Source of the DNA: Nitrospira sp.
Lineage (GTDB): Bacteria > Nitrospirota > Nitrospiria > Nitrospirales > Nitrospiraceae
Assembly: GCA_022842445.1 (NCBI GenBank)
Contig: JALHPO010000008.1
Location: 62,001 to 126,000 of the forward strand
Length of the DNA: 64,000 bases
Direction of reading: 5' to 3'
The notes under the pieces were generated by a model that did not search any database, had not been told where the DNA came from, and saw only the letters and a list, made by a program, of their open reading frames with translations. Position numbers and translations under genes: made by a program. Of this stretch, positions 16,412 through 24,098 are shown one piece after another (position 1 is the stretch's first letter; each line of letters starts with the position of its first letter).

Positions 16412-17451
16412 GTCTCCACCCAATGAAATCGACATCGGCTACGACGGTATCAGCGCGACTCCCCCTTCTCGGAATCACGATGGGAGATCCGGCCGGGATC
16501 GGCCCGGAAGTGATCGCCAAGGCGGTTGCCGGACGGAGGCTGCGAAATGTCTGCCATCCAATCGTCATCGGGTCATTTCCTGTGATGGAGCAGACAATTA
16601 AGGCCCTGAACCTAAAACTCAAAGCCCTGCGCGTAGATAGTCATGAACGACAGCCCTGGCGAGAAGGAACGGTCGCGGTGCTCGATCCGCTTGAGCAACC
16701 GCTGAAACGATTTACACAAGGAGTGGCGGCGGCGGCAACCGGCGCTGCGTCGGTCGCCTTTATAAAAAAAGGGGTCGAACTGGCTCAAATCGGTTGCATC
16801 GACGGGATCGTCACCGCACCGATCAATAAGGAAGCCATCAACATGGCCGGCTGCCGTTATCCGGGGCATACGGAGCTGCTGGCTGATCTGACCCGTGCGA
16901 AAGAATCCGGCATGATGATCATAGGCGGGCCGCTGCGCATCATGTTTGTCACGACTCACGTCGCGATCAAAGATCTCCCATCACTTCTCACTCGGGCAAA
17001 AATTGAAAAGGCGATCAGACTGGCACAACTGGCGCTGACTCAACTCTTTGGAATCAAAAAGCCCAGGATCGGCATCGCGGCGCTGAACCCTCACGCAGGC
17101 GAACACGGCCTGTTCGGCAACGAAGAATCCCGCGTCATTCTACCGGCGGCGCGGGCGGCCCAGGCACGAGGCATCCTCGCCAGCAATCCGCTGCCCGCTG
17201 ATACGCTGTTCGGCAAGGCAGTTCATGGAGAATATGACGGAGTAGTGGCTCTGTATCATGACCAAGGGTTGATTCCTCTGAAGCTCATGGCGTTTGGCAC
17301 GTGCGTAAATCTCACGGTCGGCCTGCCGATCATTCGCACGTCCGTCGATCATGGAACAGCATTCGATATCGTCGGCAAAGGTCTCGCCGATCCCGGCAGT
17401 TTGCTCGAAGCAATCACATTGGCCGCCACCATCGCAAGGGTCCGGCCATGA
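16408..17451 (+). CDS. pdxA: 4-hydroxythreonine-4-phosphate dehydrogenase PdxA
   Basis: A 347-residue PdxA, which oxidises 4-phosphohydroxy-L-threonine in pyridoxal phosphate synthesis. Motifs: GITMGDPAGIGPEV, GIVTAPINKEA, PGHTELLA (metal His), NPHAGEHGLFG, and YHDQGLIPLK with IRTSVDHGTAFDI. The start is GTG 16408 overlapping the antiporter stop, or ATG 16423. The stop overlaps the next ATG. pdxA next to rsmA (ksgA) is also seen in enterobacteria, where the two share an operon. Confidence 0.96.
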   Translation: MSLHPMKSTSATTVSARLPLLGITMGDPAGIGPEVIAKAVAGRRLRNVCHPIVIGSFPVMEQTIKALNLKLKALRVDSHERQPWREGTVAVLDPLEQPLKRFTQGVAAAATGAASVAFIKKGVELAQIGCIDGIVTAPINKEAINMAGCRYPGHTELLADLTRAKESGMMIIGGPLRIMFVTTHVAIKDLPSLLTRAKIEKAIRLAQLALTQLFGIKKPRIGIAALNPHAGEHGLFGNEESRVILPAARAAQARGILASNPLPADTLFGKAVHGEYDGVVALYHDQGLIPLKLMAFGTCVNLTVGLPIIRTSVDHGTAFDIVGKGLADPGSLLEAITLAATIARVRP

Positions 17452-17777
17452 CCGCTCAGCCGGCCACGGCGCTTCAACGGCTCCAGCGACAACTGCACGA
17501 ATTGGATGCGCTCGCCAAGCAGACACTGACTGATCTCAACACCGTCGCAGGAATCGAACGCGTGGCGAAATGGCGGACCGCAACCATCACAGTCCTCACA
17601 GAATCAGTGGGAGATCAAGAAGGACAGACGTTTGCCGGGATTCACCCGGGACCGTGCTTCACCAACGATATGATCGAAGAATATACCGATTTAATCGACT
17701 GCTATCGAACGCCGCTGGCCGCCTTGATTCAACGGCTTTCACGGCCTTCTCCCATTCCGCCGGTGCATGACGCGTGA
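17448..17777 (+). CDS. small conserved-context protein between pdxA and rsmA
   Basis: A 109-residue cytoplasmic protein I do not recognise. The N-terminal half is a predicted helix or coiled coil (LQRLQRQLHELDALAKQTLTDL), the middle contains ITVLTESVGDQEGQTFAGIHPGPCFTNDMIEEYTDLIDCYRTPL and the tail is Pro-rich. It starts with ATG overlapping the pdxA stop and ends overlapping the rsmA GTG, so it is certainly translated as part of the chain. Codon use is like its neighbours. Confidence 0.8.
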   Translation: MTAQPATALQRLQRQLHELDALAKQTLTDLNTVAGIERVAKWRTATITVLTESVGDQEGQTFAGIHPGPCFTNDMIEEYTDLIDCYRTPLAALIQRLSRPSPIPPVHDA

Positions 17778-18580
17778 GTCGCCCGGACCCGCCTGCTGCG
17801 ATCAAACGTCTCGGACAGAACTTTCTCATCGATCCGAATATCGTCCGCAAAATTGTCGCAGCCGCCGCATTAGACTCGAACGATTCCGTATTGGAAATTG
17901 GACCAGGCCGCGGCATTCTCACAGAAACGCTTTGCCGATCGGCCAATCGTGTGACGGCGATCGAAGTCGATCCGAGGCTCCATGCCTATCTGAGCGAACA
18001 ACAAGTGCACTATCCCAATCTTACGCTGATCCTGGACGATGCGATGACCTACCCGATCGACGGCCTTCCAATCGGCACCATTGTTGTCGCCAATCTTCCG
18101 TACTATTTGTCCACTCCTCTTTTGTTCCGGCTGCTCGATCAGCGTGATCGATTTCCCCGTATGGTACTGATGCTGCAAGATGAAGTGGCTGACCGGCTCG
18201 TTGCCAAGCCTGGAAGTTCCGCCTACGGAGTGCTGTCGGTCATGGCACAGTATGCGGCGGAGATCACGAAGGCGTTTCGCGTCTCTGCACAGTGCTTCCG
18301 ACCCAGACCAGAAGTCGGCTCTGCTGTGGTTCAGCTAAAGACCAGGTCTCAGAGAGCACTGAACCAGGAACAAGAACCAAAATTCGCCGCCCTGGTCAAA
18401 GCGGCCTTCGCGCACCGACGTAAAACACTCGTCAATTCGCTGAAGGATGAGGGCTACGCTCTGAGCAACACGGCTGAAATTTTGGCATCATGTGGGCTCG
18501 CATCAACCGTCAGAGCGGAATCGATCTCGATCGTACAGTTTGTCGAGTTGTGCCGGCGATTGAACTCCACACGCCACTGA
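17774..18580 (+). CDS. rsmA: 16S rRNA dimethyladenosine transferase RsmA (KsgA)
   Basis: A 268-residue enzyme that dimethylates two adjacent adenines in the 3'-terminal helix of 16S rRNA (A1518/A1519 in E. coli). Motifs: KRLGQNFLID, SAM-binding VLEIGPGRGILTE, acidic AIEVDPRL, catalytic VANLPYYLSTPLL (NLPY), and CFRPRPEVGSAVV. The start is GTG at 17774 overlapping the previous stop. It closes the chain of 4-nt overlaps. Confidence 0.97.
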   Translation: MSRPDPPAAIKRLGQNFLIDPNIVRKIVAAAALDSNDSVLEIGPGRGILTETLCRSANRVTAIEVDPRLHAYLSEQQVHYPNLTLILDDAMTYPIDGLPIGTIVVANLPYYLSTPLLFRLLDQRDRFPRMVLMLQDEVADRLVAKPGSSAYGVLSVMAQYAAEITKAFRVSAQCFRPRPEVGSAVVQLKTRSQRALNQEQEPKFAALVKAAFAHRRKTLVNSLKDEGYALSNTAEILASCGLASTVRAESISIVQFVELCRRLNSTRH

Positions 18581-18676
18581 TGGGTCCGGGTCCATTGAGG
18601 ATCATGTATCCATCCGCCCCGCACGTCTTCTCTTCCGTAGACGAAGAATCTTTGTTGCTCCCTTCAAGTTCCGGCA

Positions 18677-19378
18677 TCAGCGCATAGGCATCAGACTGCC
18701 CCTATACTCGATTCCATTGGCTCTCATGCCGGTCTGATAGCCATGGTAGAACCCGATGACCTTCTTTACATAGGCCCTCGTTTCCTTGTACGGCGGAATC
18801 TGGCGATAGCGGTCGACCTTCCCCTCTCCTGCATTGTACGCAGCGAGTGCAAACGGAACATTGCCGTGAAATCGATTGAGGAGATATCGGATATGTCGAG
18901 CGCCGCCGGCAATATTATCCCTCGTATCGTACATGTTCTTTACCCCATGCCGGATCGCTGTTTCGGGAATCAGCTGCATAAGACCGACAGCGCCCGCCTT
19001 GGAAATCGCCAATGGGTTAAAACCTGACTCCGCCTTCATGATGGCCATCAATAACGCCGGAGACAACCGGTTTTCCCGGGCATGGTGTGCAACCGCCTCT
19101 TCAAGTTCTTGGTCCGATACTGCCGCATGATATCGATGCCGATTCGTGACCGATATGAGTTTCCGGTCACCTGGCACGTTCGCCACGTGAACAATTCCGG
19201 TAGAACTAATGGACCGATGATCATCGCCCTCCGCATGTGCCGGAAAGGCTGAGGCCACAACGAGCAACGCTGCCGCATACACCTGTGTTTTTCTTTTCGA
19301 TACTTTCTTGTTACAGAGGCCGCCTACCCGTTCAACCGGCCGATCACTCGTGCGGCGCAAGGCAAAGGATGTTGGCAT
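18677..19378 (-). CDS. lytic transglycosylase, SLT domain
   Basis: A 233-residue secreted murein lytic transglycosylase. Residues about 25-50 form a signal peptide (VYAAALLVVASAFPAHA). The SLT domain shows the catalytic Glu and its surroundings (LLMAIMKAESGFNPLAISKAGAVGLMQLIPETA) and the NAGEGKVDRY motif. It cleaves peptidoglycan to 1,6-anhydro products, which fits the anmK gene about 5 kb away. ATG 19378 is chosen over 19399 because GAGGAG is placed 7 nt upstream. Confidence 0.9.
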   Translation of the reverse strand: MPTSFALRRTSDRPVERVGGLCNKKVSKRKTQVYAAALLVVASAFPAHAEGDDHRSISSTGIVHVANVPGDRKLISVTNRHRYHAAVSDQELEEAVAHHARENRLSPALLMAIMKAESGFNPLAISKAGAVGLMQLIPETAIRHGVKNMYDTRDNIAGGARHIRYLLNRFHGNVPFALAAYNAGEGKVDRYRQIPPYKETRAYVKKVIGFYHGYQTGMRANGIEYRGSLMPMR

Positions 19379-19399
19379 CGGTGCGCTCCTCTCAATCAA

Positions 19400-19737
19400 T
19401 TACGGTCATTATCCGATTCTGTGAGACCTCTCCAGGCTGAAACGCCCTCACACAGTCAGGACTGACATCCGCAGCTTTCATGCCAAAACGACTTGGGGCA
19501 CATCGATAAAACTATTAGAATTACCAACCGTTTAGATGCTGTCACCCCTCCCAACTTTCGTAGGGAGGGGTGACACCTCGGATCGAGTTTTCCGTTCTTA
19601 TCGACGCATTTTGCGTCTCTACCGCATCACCACTCTCCGTGCAACGTCGAACAATACCTAGTCTCTTATGGTATGGTTAACCGAAGGATAATAGGCGTCT
19701 CATGACCGTGCTTATCGCATCACCAGGTTAATTTCTG
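19400..19737. other. 338-bp intergenic region, no gene
   Basis: No coding frame is convincing here. It holds the perfect inverted repeat at 19541-19574 and a smaller one, GACGCA/TGCGTC (19603-19617), both between the divergent transglycosylase and lipoprotein genes. No long T run follows either hairpin. Confidence 0.6.
19541..19574. repeat. perfect 12-bp inverted repeat
   Basis: GTCACCCCTCCC (19541-19552), 10-nt loop, GGGAGGGGTGAC (19563-19574). No U tract on either side, so it is not a standard terminator. It could be an operator or part of an untranslated RNA. Confidence 0.7.
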
Positions 19738-20124
19738 ATGAATAGCCGTATGTCCATACGAGGGATCACCTGCCTGTGCCTAGTGCTAGGGCTCATGACC
19801 GGGTGTGCCAAGGAATTTGTTGTGTTCCATAGTGCATCGGGAGACCCTGTGCTCATCTCACGCCGAGCCTTCACATCCGAGGAATGCATCGAAAAGGTGA
19901 AAGAGGATGCTGTGCGCCTGGGCGTCACCTTTCGACATATTCACATCCGAGGAGACGCTGCAGGCCGCTCGTTGCTGTGGCCACTCCATCCAGGCTACGC
20001 CTGCGAAGCAGCGATCGGCTCAGAACAACCACCGGCAGGTGCCTATCCGATGAGAACAGACCTCTTTCTAAGGGGTCATGATGCCCGTCAGCCAGGCAAC
20101 TTCCCTCAGTACCCCACTCCGTAA
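19738..20124 (+). CDS. small lipoprotein
   Basis: A 128-residue lipoprotein. The signal peptide MSIRGITCLCLVLGLMTGC ends in a lipobox (LMTGC, Cys at about residue 23), followed by a short domain with FVVFHSASGDPVLISRRAFTSEECIEKVKEDAVRLGV and FRHIHIRGDAAGRSLLWPL. No known family is recognised. ATG 19738 is the first in-frame start; an internal ATG at 19750 is possible. The ribosome site is weak. Confidence 0.7.
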   Translation: MNSRMSIRGITCLCLVLGLMTGCAKEFVVFHSASGDPVLISRRAFTSEECIEKVKEDAVRLGVTFRHIHIRGDAAGRSLLWPLHPGYACEAAIGSEQPPAGAYPMRTDLFLRGHDARQPGNFPQYPTP

Positions 20125-20164
20125 ACAAGATTAAGAATAATTTCTCCTTAACTCATTCGATTCA

Positions 20165-20194
20165 TTGACATCCCTTAATCTAGTGGGGTATTAA
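20165..20194 (+). promoter_or_regulatory. sigma-70-like promoter with a long leader
   Basis: TTGACA (20165-20170), 18 bp, TATTAA (20189-20194). Transcription would start near 20201, leaving about 220 nt of leader before the gene at 20422. The leader holds the 6-codon open frame at 20267. Confidence 0.5.
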
Positions 20195-20266
20195 TCCATA
20201 GCCCCATCCTGTTGTGGACTCACATGGTAATTGGCGTATGTCCGTGCCATTACGAAAGGAGGTCAA

Positions 20267-20287
20267 ATGACGGATCGGGGGAAATAG
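20267..20287 (+). CDS. six-codon leader peptide candidate MTDRGK
   Basis: ATG ACG GAT CGG GGG AAA TAG, with a near-perfect ribosome site AAAGGAGG (20255-20262) 4 nt upstream. This is the best Shine-Dalgarno sequence in the vicinity, yet it serves only six codons. It may be a regulatory upstream ORF for the gene at 20422 or the surviving start of a lost gene. Confidence 0.35.
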   Translation: MTDRGK

Positions 20288-20421
20288 CTCTCCCCTGGCC
20301 AAGCACCATATGTAGGACATTCCACGGTATTGCGAGGCAATATGTTCCGCTCAGGCTGGGTAAACATTCAACCAATTGAGATAATCCCCATTCACGTGAC
20401 CGGATTGGCAAAGGAGTAAGA

Positions 20422-20796
20422 ATGGAAGACCTGGTAATCGAAGATGGCGCAACATCTGCACTTGAAATTACGTTGGGCGACTTTCTCGTCTTTATCAATT
20501 GGATGAACCAAACAGAAAAATCCCTCGACCGCGCAGAACCCTTGCCGGCGTTGCCCAACCTGGATTCCGCAAAAGTCCGCGGATGGATTCAGTTGGTGCA
20601 ACGGCTGGAAGAACGTTTCCGCCGGAGTGAGGAAAAGAAATTGGCCCTGGAAGCCAATGTGATCGCACAGGAAGCCCAGCTCGGGCAGTTGTTGTCCCAT
20701 CTGCACACGAATATCGCTTCTCTCTACGAAAACCTCGGGCAGGTCCAGAAGGCCGAGGATGTCCGCCGGCGAGCTGAAGCATTGCACTGCGCGTAA
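20422..20796 (+). CDS. small helical/coiled-coil protein
   Basis: A 124-residue cytoplasmic protein with AAAGGAG 5-11 nt before the ATG. The N terminus (EITLGDFLVFINWMNQTEKSLDR) is followed by a long helix (VQRLEERFRRSEEKKLALEANVIAQEAQLGQLLSHLHTNIASLYENLGQVQKAEDVRRRAEAL) with heptad character and a TPR-like end. It ends just before a strong hairpin. No family recognised; a scaffold or dimerising role is a guess. Confidence 0.7.
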   Translation: MEDLVIEDGATSALEITLGDFLVFINWMNQTEKSLDRAEPLPALPNLDSAKVRGWIQLVQRLEERFRRSEEKKLALEANVIAQEAQLGQLLSHLHTNIASLYENLGQVQKAEDVRRRAEALHCA

Positions 20797-20814
20797 TCGT
20801 GATTAGATACCAGG

Positions 20815-20855
20815 CCCCCTGGAGAGGCAGCTTTTTGTTTTACCTCTCCAGGGGG
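20815..20855. terminator. 13-bp perfect hairpin, probable terminator
   Basis: CCCCCTGGAGAGG (20815-20827), 15-nt loop containing TTTTTGTTTT, CCTCTCCAGGGGG (20843-20855). Located 19 bp after the coiled-coil gene. The T-rich tract is in the loop, not after the stem, so it may act on either strand or fold differently as transcription proceeds. Confidence 0.55.
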
Positions 20856-20948
20856 TCACCTCTTTCATAGCCCTCATTTTCACTCTTGAGTTCGTAGCGG
20901 CCTCGAGTCCCGTCCCTGACATCGGCATGGGACGATTCAGCATTTTCC

Positions 20949-20976
20949 TTGTTGAACCAGTAACTTGGGCTATACT
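20949..20976 (+). promoter_or_regulatory. sigma-70-like promoter of the REC-GGDEF gene
   Basis: TTGTTG (20949-20954), 16 bp, TATACT (20971-20976), the same hexamers and spacing as in front of the metallophosphoesterase. Confidence 0.55.
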
Positions 20977-21049
20977 TGCTATCAGGCAAGAAAATCAGCC
21001 ATGAGGTTGCTGCTACGCCGAAAAGCTGATGATCCAGCAGCGGAGAGCG

Positions 21050-21982
21050 ATGCTCAAAATTCTGTTAGTTGAAGACAGCGACGTCGATGCCCATTTGACG
21101 CAGGATATCCTGGCCGAGTGGAGCGTCGAGCAATTCGATGTCACTCATGTTGCTCGCTTGAGTGAGGCCTTCAGTCATCTCACTCAAACACGATTTGACG
21201 CGATTCTCCTGGATCTTTCACTCCCCGACGGGTACGGGCTATCGACGCTCAGACAGATGCAAGCCGCTAACCCGACCATTCCCATTATCGTGCTCAGCGG
21301 ATTCAGTGATCAAACGCTGGCGGTAGAAGCCGTCCAAAGCGGCGCCCAAGACTATCTCGTCAAAGGCCAGGGTCAGCCGGAAATGCTGGCCCGTTCCATC
21401 CGCTACGCAATCGAACGCAAGCGAGCCGAAGAACGGCTGACCTACCTTGCGCAGTACGATCAACTGACCGGGCTGGTGAATCGTACGCTTTTCCGCGACC
21501 GCCTCATTCATGCGATGGCGAGAAGCAAGCGGCTCCAACAACCCATGGGGCTGATGCTGCTCGACCTTGATCGATTCAAGGCCGTAAATGATACCCTGGG
21601 GCACGATGCGGGAGATCAGTTATTGAAAGTCGTCGCAGACCGGCTTCGTGAATGCGTGCGCGAAGTCGATACGGTTGCACGCATGGGTGGAGATGAGTTT
21701 ACGATCATCCTGGAGGGCTTCTCGCACGAAGACGACCTCGTGGTCGTCGCGCGAAGAATCACCCAGTCGCTGGGTACACCCTTCAACATTCAAGACCAGC
21801 AAACCTCAATCGGGGTCAGTATCGGAATTACCACCTATCCAACCGACGATCACGAGATTGACGATCTGTTACGACATGCAGATGCTGCAATGTACCGCGC
21901 CAAACAACGGGGCGGGAACTCCTTCGAGTTCCATATTTCGAACGATTCGCCCCCTTCCACACTTTCTTCCAAATCATCCTAA
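21050..21982 (+). CDS. response regulator with diguanylate cyclase output (REC-GGDEF)
   Basis: A 310-residue two-component output protein. Residues 1-125 are a receiver domain: LVEDSDVD acidic pocket, phosphoacceptor in ILLDLSLPDG, the Thr/Ser switch IIVLSG, and DYLVKGQ with the conserved Lys. Residues 140-300 are a GGDEF domain: RMGGDEFTIIL is intact, so it should make c-di-GMP, and an RxxD inhibitory site (REVD) lies five residues upstream. The start MLKILLVEDS at 21050 follows GGAGAG. No sensor kinase is adjacent. The tail is Ser-rich. Confidence 0.92.
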   Translation: MLKILLVEDSDVDAHLTQDILAEWSVEQFDVTHVARLSEAFSHLTQTRFDAILLDLSLPDGYGLSTLRQMQAANPTIPIIVLSGFSDQTLAVEAVQSGAQDYLVKGQGQPEMLARSIRYAIERKRAEERLTYLAQYDQLTGLVNRTLFRDRLIHAMARSKRLQQPMGLMLLDLDRFKAVNDTLGHDAGDQLLKVVADRLRECVREVDTVARMGGDEFTIILEGFSHEDDLVVVARRITQSLGTPFNIQDQQTSIGVSIGITTYPTDDHEIDDLLRHADAAMYRAKQRGGNSFEFHISNDSPPSTLSSKSS

Positions 21983-21990
21983 GCAGCCGG

Positions 21991-22782
21991 CTATCGACCG
22001 ATGTCGGCGAGAGGCTGATCCGATATGGTATAGGCGCCACGCGAATTCCCATCGAGACGATTCATCTCAGGAAGCTCCCTAGGCGACGGGTTGGGATGAG
22101 AATCCGGCGTCACCAGTAAGCCCCAATGTTGATTGCCTGTACAACTATTGTCGAGAATTAAACCTCCCCCGTGGTGAAACAAGAGCATCCCGCTGAGCAT
22201 GTTTGTCTCACAAAGGTTGCGCACAATCTCCGGATAGCTGCCCGAATCGCGAACCGCAATCCCAAAGTGGTGATTGTCGACACAGCGATTTCCGGCAATC
22301 CGAGGTTGTGCCCCGGCAAAAACGAAGATGCCGGACTCACGATTGCGGCACACTTCATTGTCCGAAAACGTCGCCCGACATTCCGGCCCATACAATAATA
22401 CACCGGACAAAATCCCTTCCATCGCCCGGCACTGTGTAATCACACAGGTGGAATCGAGCACATTCATGGCCGAGTGTTGGTCACTGCCGACATAGCGGAA
22501 TGTGATGCCTGAAATTTGGCCGCCCGTGACCCGCTGCAAATACAGCGGACCGCTTCGCCGGCTGAAAATTTGCACGGCATCACGCCCCGCTCCCACAAGC
22601 CGAACCGATCGCTCACTGACAAATACCTTGTCCTCATACACGCCAGGACGGATGTAGATCTGGTCCTGATCAGCCGCCTCCTTGAGGGCCTCACTCGGCA
22701 GCGCATAACCCCGCTGACCCAGCGCGTCTACAATCAGCGTCTTCCCACCCAAAGGATTCGGTGGAATAGATTCTTCACTCAT
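21991..22782 (-). CDS. right-handed parallel beta-helix protein (NosD/pectate-lyase-like fold)
   Basis: A 263-residue protein built of beta-helix coils: IYIRPGVYEDKVFVSERSVRLVGAG, then repeated Asn/Gly/Ile turns (SGITFRYVGSDQHSAMNVLDSTCVITQCRAMEGILSGVLLYGPECRATFSDNEVCRNRESGIFVFAGAQPRIAGNRCVDNHHFGIAVRD). This matches the NosD / DUF1565 type of carbohydrate-binding or scaffold fold; no pectinase active site is visible. No signal peptide at the chosen start (22782, GAGG upstream). It converges on the REC-GGDEF gene with 8 bp between stops. Confidence 0.8.
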   Translation of the reverse strand: MSEESIPPNPLGGKTLIVDALGQRGYALPSEALKEAADQDQIYIRPGVYEDKVFVSERSVRLVGAGRDAVQIFSRRSGPLYLQRVTGGQISGITFRYVGSDQHSAMNVLDSTCVITQCRAMEGILSGVLLYGPECRATFSDNEVCRNRESGIFVFAGAQPRIAGNRCVDNHHFGIAVRDSGSYPEIVRNLCETNMLSGMLLFHHGGGLILDNSCTGNQHWGLLVTPDSHPNPSPRELPEMNRLDGNSRGAYTISDQPLADIGR

Positions 22783-23082
22783 ACCGCTTTGCCTCTGACC
22801 GGACAGTCGCTTCCATTGATGCGTCTGCAACTATGACGAATCTCAGAGTATGGCCCATGGCTATGATCAGGTAAGACTCCCCATCTCGGCAGAAAAGTGC
22901 CAGGACTCGTACAAATCTGTCTTGGAGACGCAGATTATAAGTTGAGGCTCATTTCCAACCGAGGAAGAGGCTTGGAACTTCATGTTTTGTATAGGGTTTC
23001 CAGCTGCAAATGGTGTGACGTGTGGCATGGCGATTGCGTGATGATCCTGTGGTCCATTACCTACTCAAAATGGAGTTTACAT
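22783..23082. other. 300-bp divergent intergenic region
   Basis: AT-richer than its surroundings and without a credible gene. It should contain the promoters for the beta-helix protein (minus) and the TPR protein (plus); a weak TTGCGT-N17-TTACCT occurs just before the latter. I see no strong repeat. Confidence 0.5.
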
Positions 23083-23577
23083 ATGGTACGGAACATACTG
23101 GGCATTCTCCTGATGCTCATCACCCTCTTCTCGCCGAATGTGTCCGTCGCAGCTCCCGGCCAAATGCAGGATACTTCCCGGCGCCTGTACGATCGCATTA
23201 TGAGCGAATTCAAACAGCGCGACTATGAAGCCGCGCTGGCCGGGTTCCGTCTATTCATCGAACTCCATGGCCGCTCTGCTCTGGCAGCCAATGCCCAATA
23301 CTGGATGGGAGAGTGTCAGTATCGCATGGGACGCTACCAGGATGCGCTGAACTCCTTCTACAACGTCGTCTTATCCTACCCGCTCAGCCCAAAGCTGGCG
23401 GCTTCGACACTCAAGCTTGGCCAGACCTACGCAAAGCTTGGTGATCAGGACAACGCGCGCATCATGTTCGGTCGCGTCGCCAATCAGTACCCCGACAGTG
23501 CGGAAGCGGAAATCGCCCGGAAAGCTATCGACGTAGTGGACGGCCTGAGTAATGCGGACCACAGTCAATCAGAATAG
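23083..23577 (+). CDS. periplasmic TPR protein of the YbgF/CpoB type
   Basis: A 164-residue exported protein. Residues 1-25 are a signal peptide (VRNILGILLMLITLFSPNVSVA). The rest is TPR units with the YbgF C-terminal domain pattern: DRIMSEFKQRDYEAALAGFRLFIELHGRSALAANAQYWMGECQYRMGRYQDALNSFYNVVLSYPLSPKLAASTLKLGQTYAKLGD. The coiled-coil trimer domain of classical CpoB is absent. CpoB links Tol-Pal with cell-wall synthesis; no tol or pal genes are next to it. ATG 23083 has GGAG 9-12 nt upstream. Confidence 0.82.
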   Translation: MVRNILGILLMLITLFSPNVSVAAPGQMQDTSRRLYDRIMSEFKQRDYEAALAGFRLFIELHGRSALAANAQYWMGECQYRMGRYQDALNSFYNVVLSYPLSPKLAASTLKLGQTYAKLGDQDNARIMFGRVANQYPDSAEAEIARKAIDVVDGLSNADHSQSE

Positions 23578-23618
23578 GCAAGGGACCCTGCCTGCCGTCT
23601 CACGTCGGTTTGCGGATA

Positions 23619-24092
23619 TTACTCTTCCGTTGCAAGGCCCAAAAGCGCAGTGATTTCGGGAATCGTATAGGATTTTGTCGCCCGCACTGTCACCAATTTG
23701 ATTCCAGCCGCATCCAGCACCGACTCGATCACGCGTTGGCGCTCTATCTGATGAGGCCCTGGAGACAGGTCTTCGAGCTGTACCACCTGTTCCACATGCC
23801 GTGACCCCGGATGTACCAATACAAAATCAACTCGTTTGAGGGCCATATGGTTCAACAGAGTAAATCGGGACTTCCCCATTGCTTCGACAGACACAAAAGA
23901 CCAGAGCGGCACATCAGCGAACACGAGGTACCGATCCTGGGCAGCCATCTGCAGAAGATTGTAGAGGCCAATCTCAGCTTCTGTCAGCAATGGAGCGGAT
24001 GCCACGGCAACCCCGGGCGGCAGCGAGAAACCGGTGGATGGGCCGGTTGACTTCTTTGATACGGAAAAGATCCTCCGGATAGCATCCATCAT
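23619..24092 (-). CDS. DUF2726 domain protein
   Basis: A 157-residue protein with the DUF2726 pattern: LLTEAEIGLYNLLQMAAQDRYLVFADVPLWSFV, then LLNHMALKRVDFVLVHPG and a Val/Glu-rich core, ending with the IPEI tail. DUF2726 is thought to be a nuclease-like or ssDNA-associated fold (D, and LVHPGSRHVEQVVQLED may stand for the PD-ExK core), but no function is established. It directly follows anmK (6 bp), sharing its transcript. Confidence 0.78.
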   Translation of the reverse strand: MMDAIRRIFSVSKKSTGPSTGFSLPPGVAVASAPLLTEAEIGLYNLLQMAAQDRYLVFADVPLWSFVSVEAMGKSRFTLLNHMALKRVDFVLVHPGSRHVEQVVQLEDLSPGPHQIERQRVIESVLDAAGIKLVTVRATKSYTIPEITALLGLATEE

Positions 24093-24098
24093 CGATCG

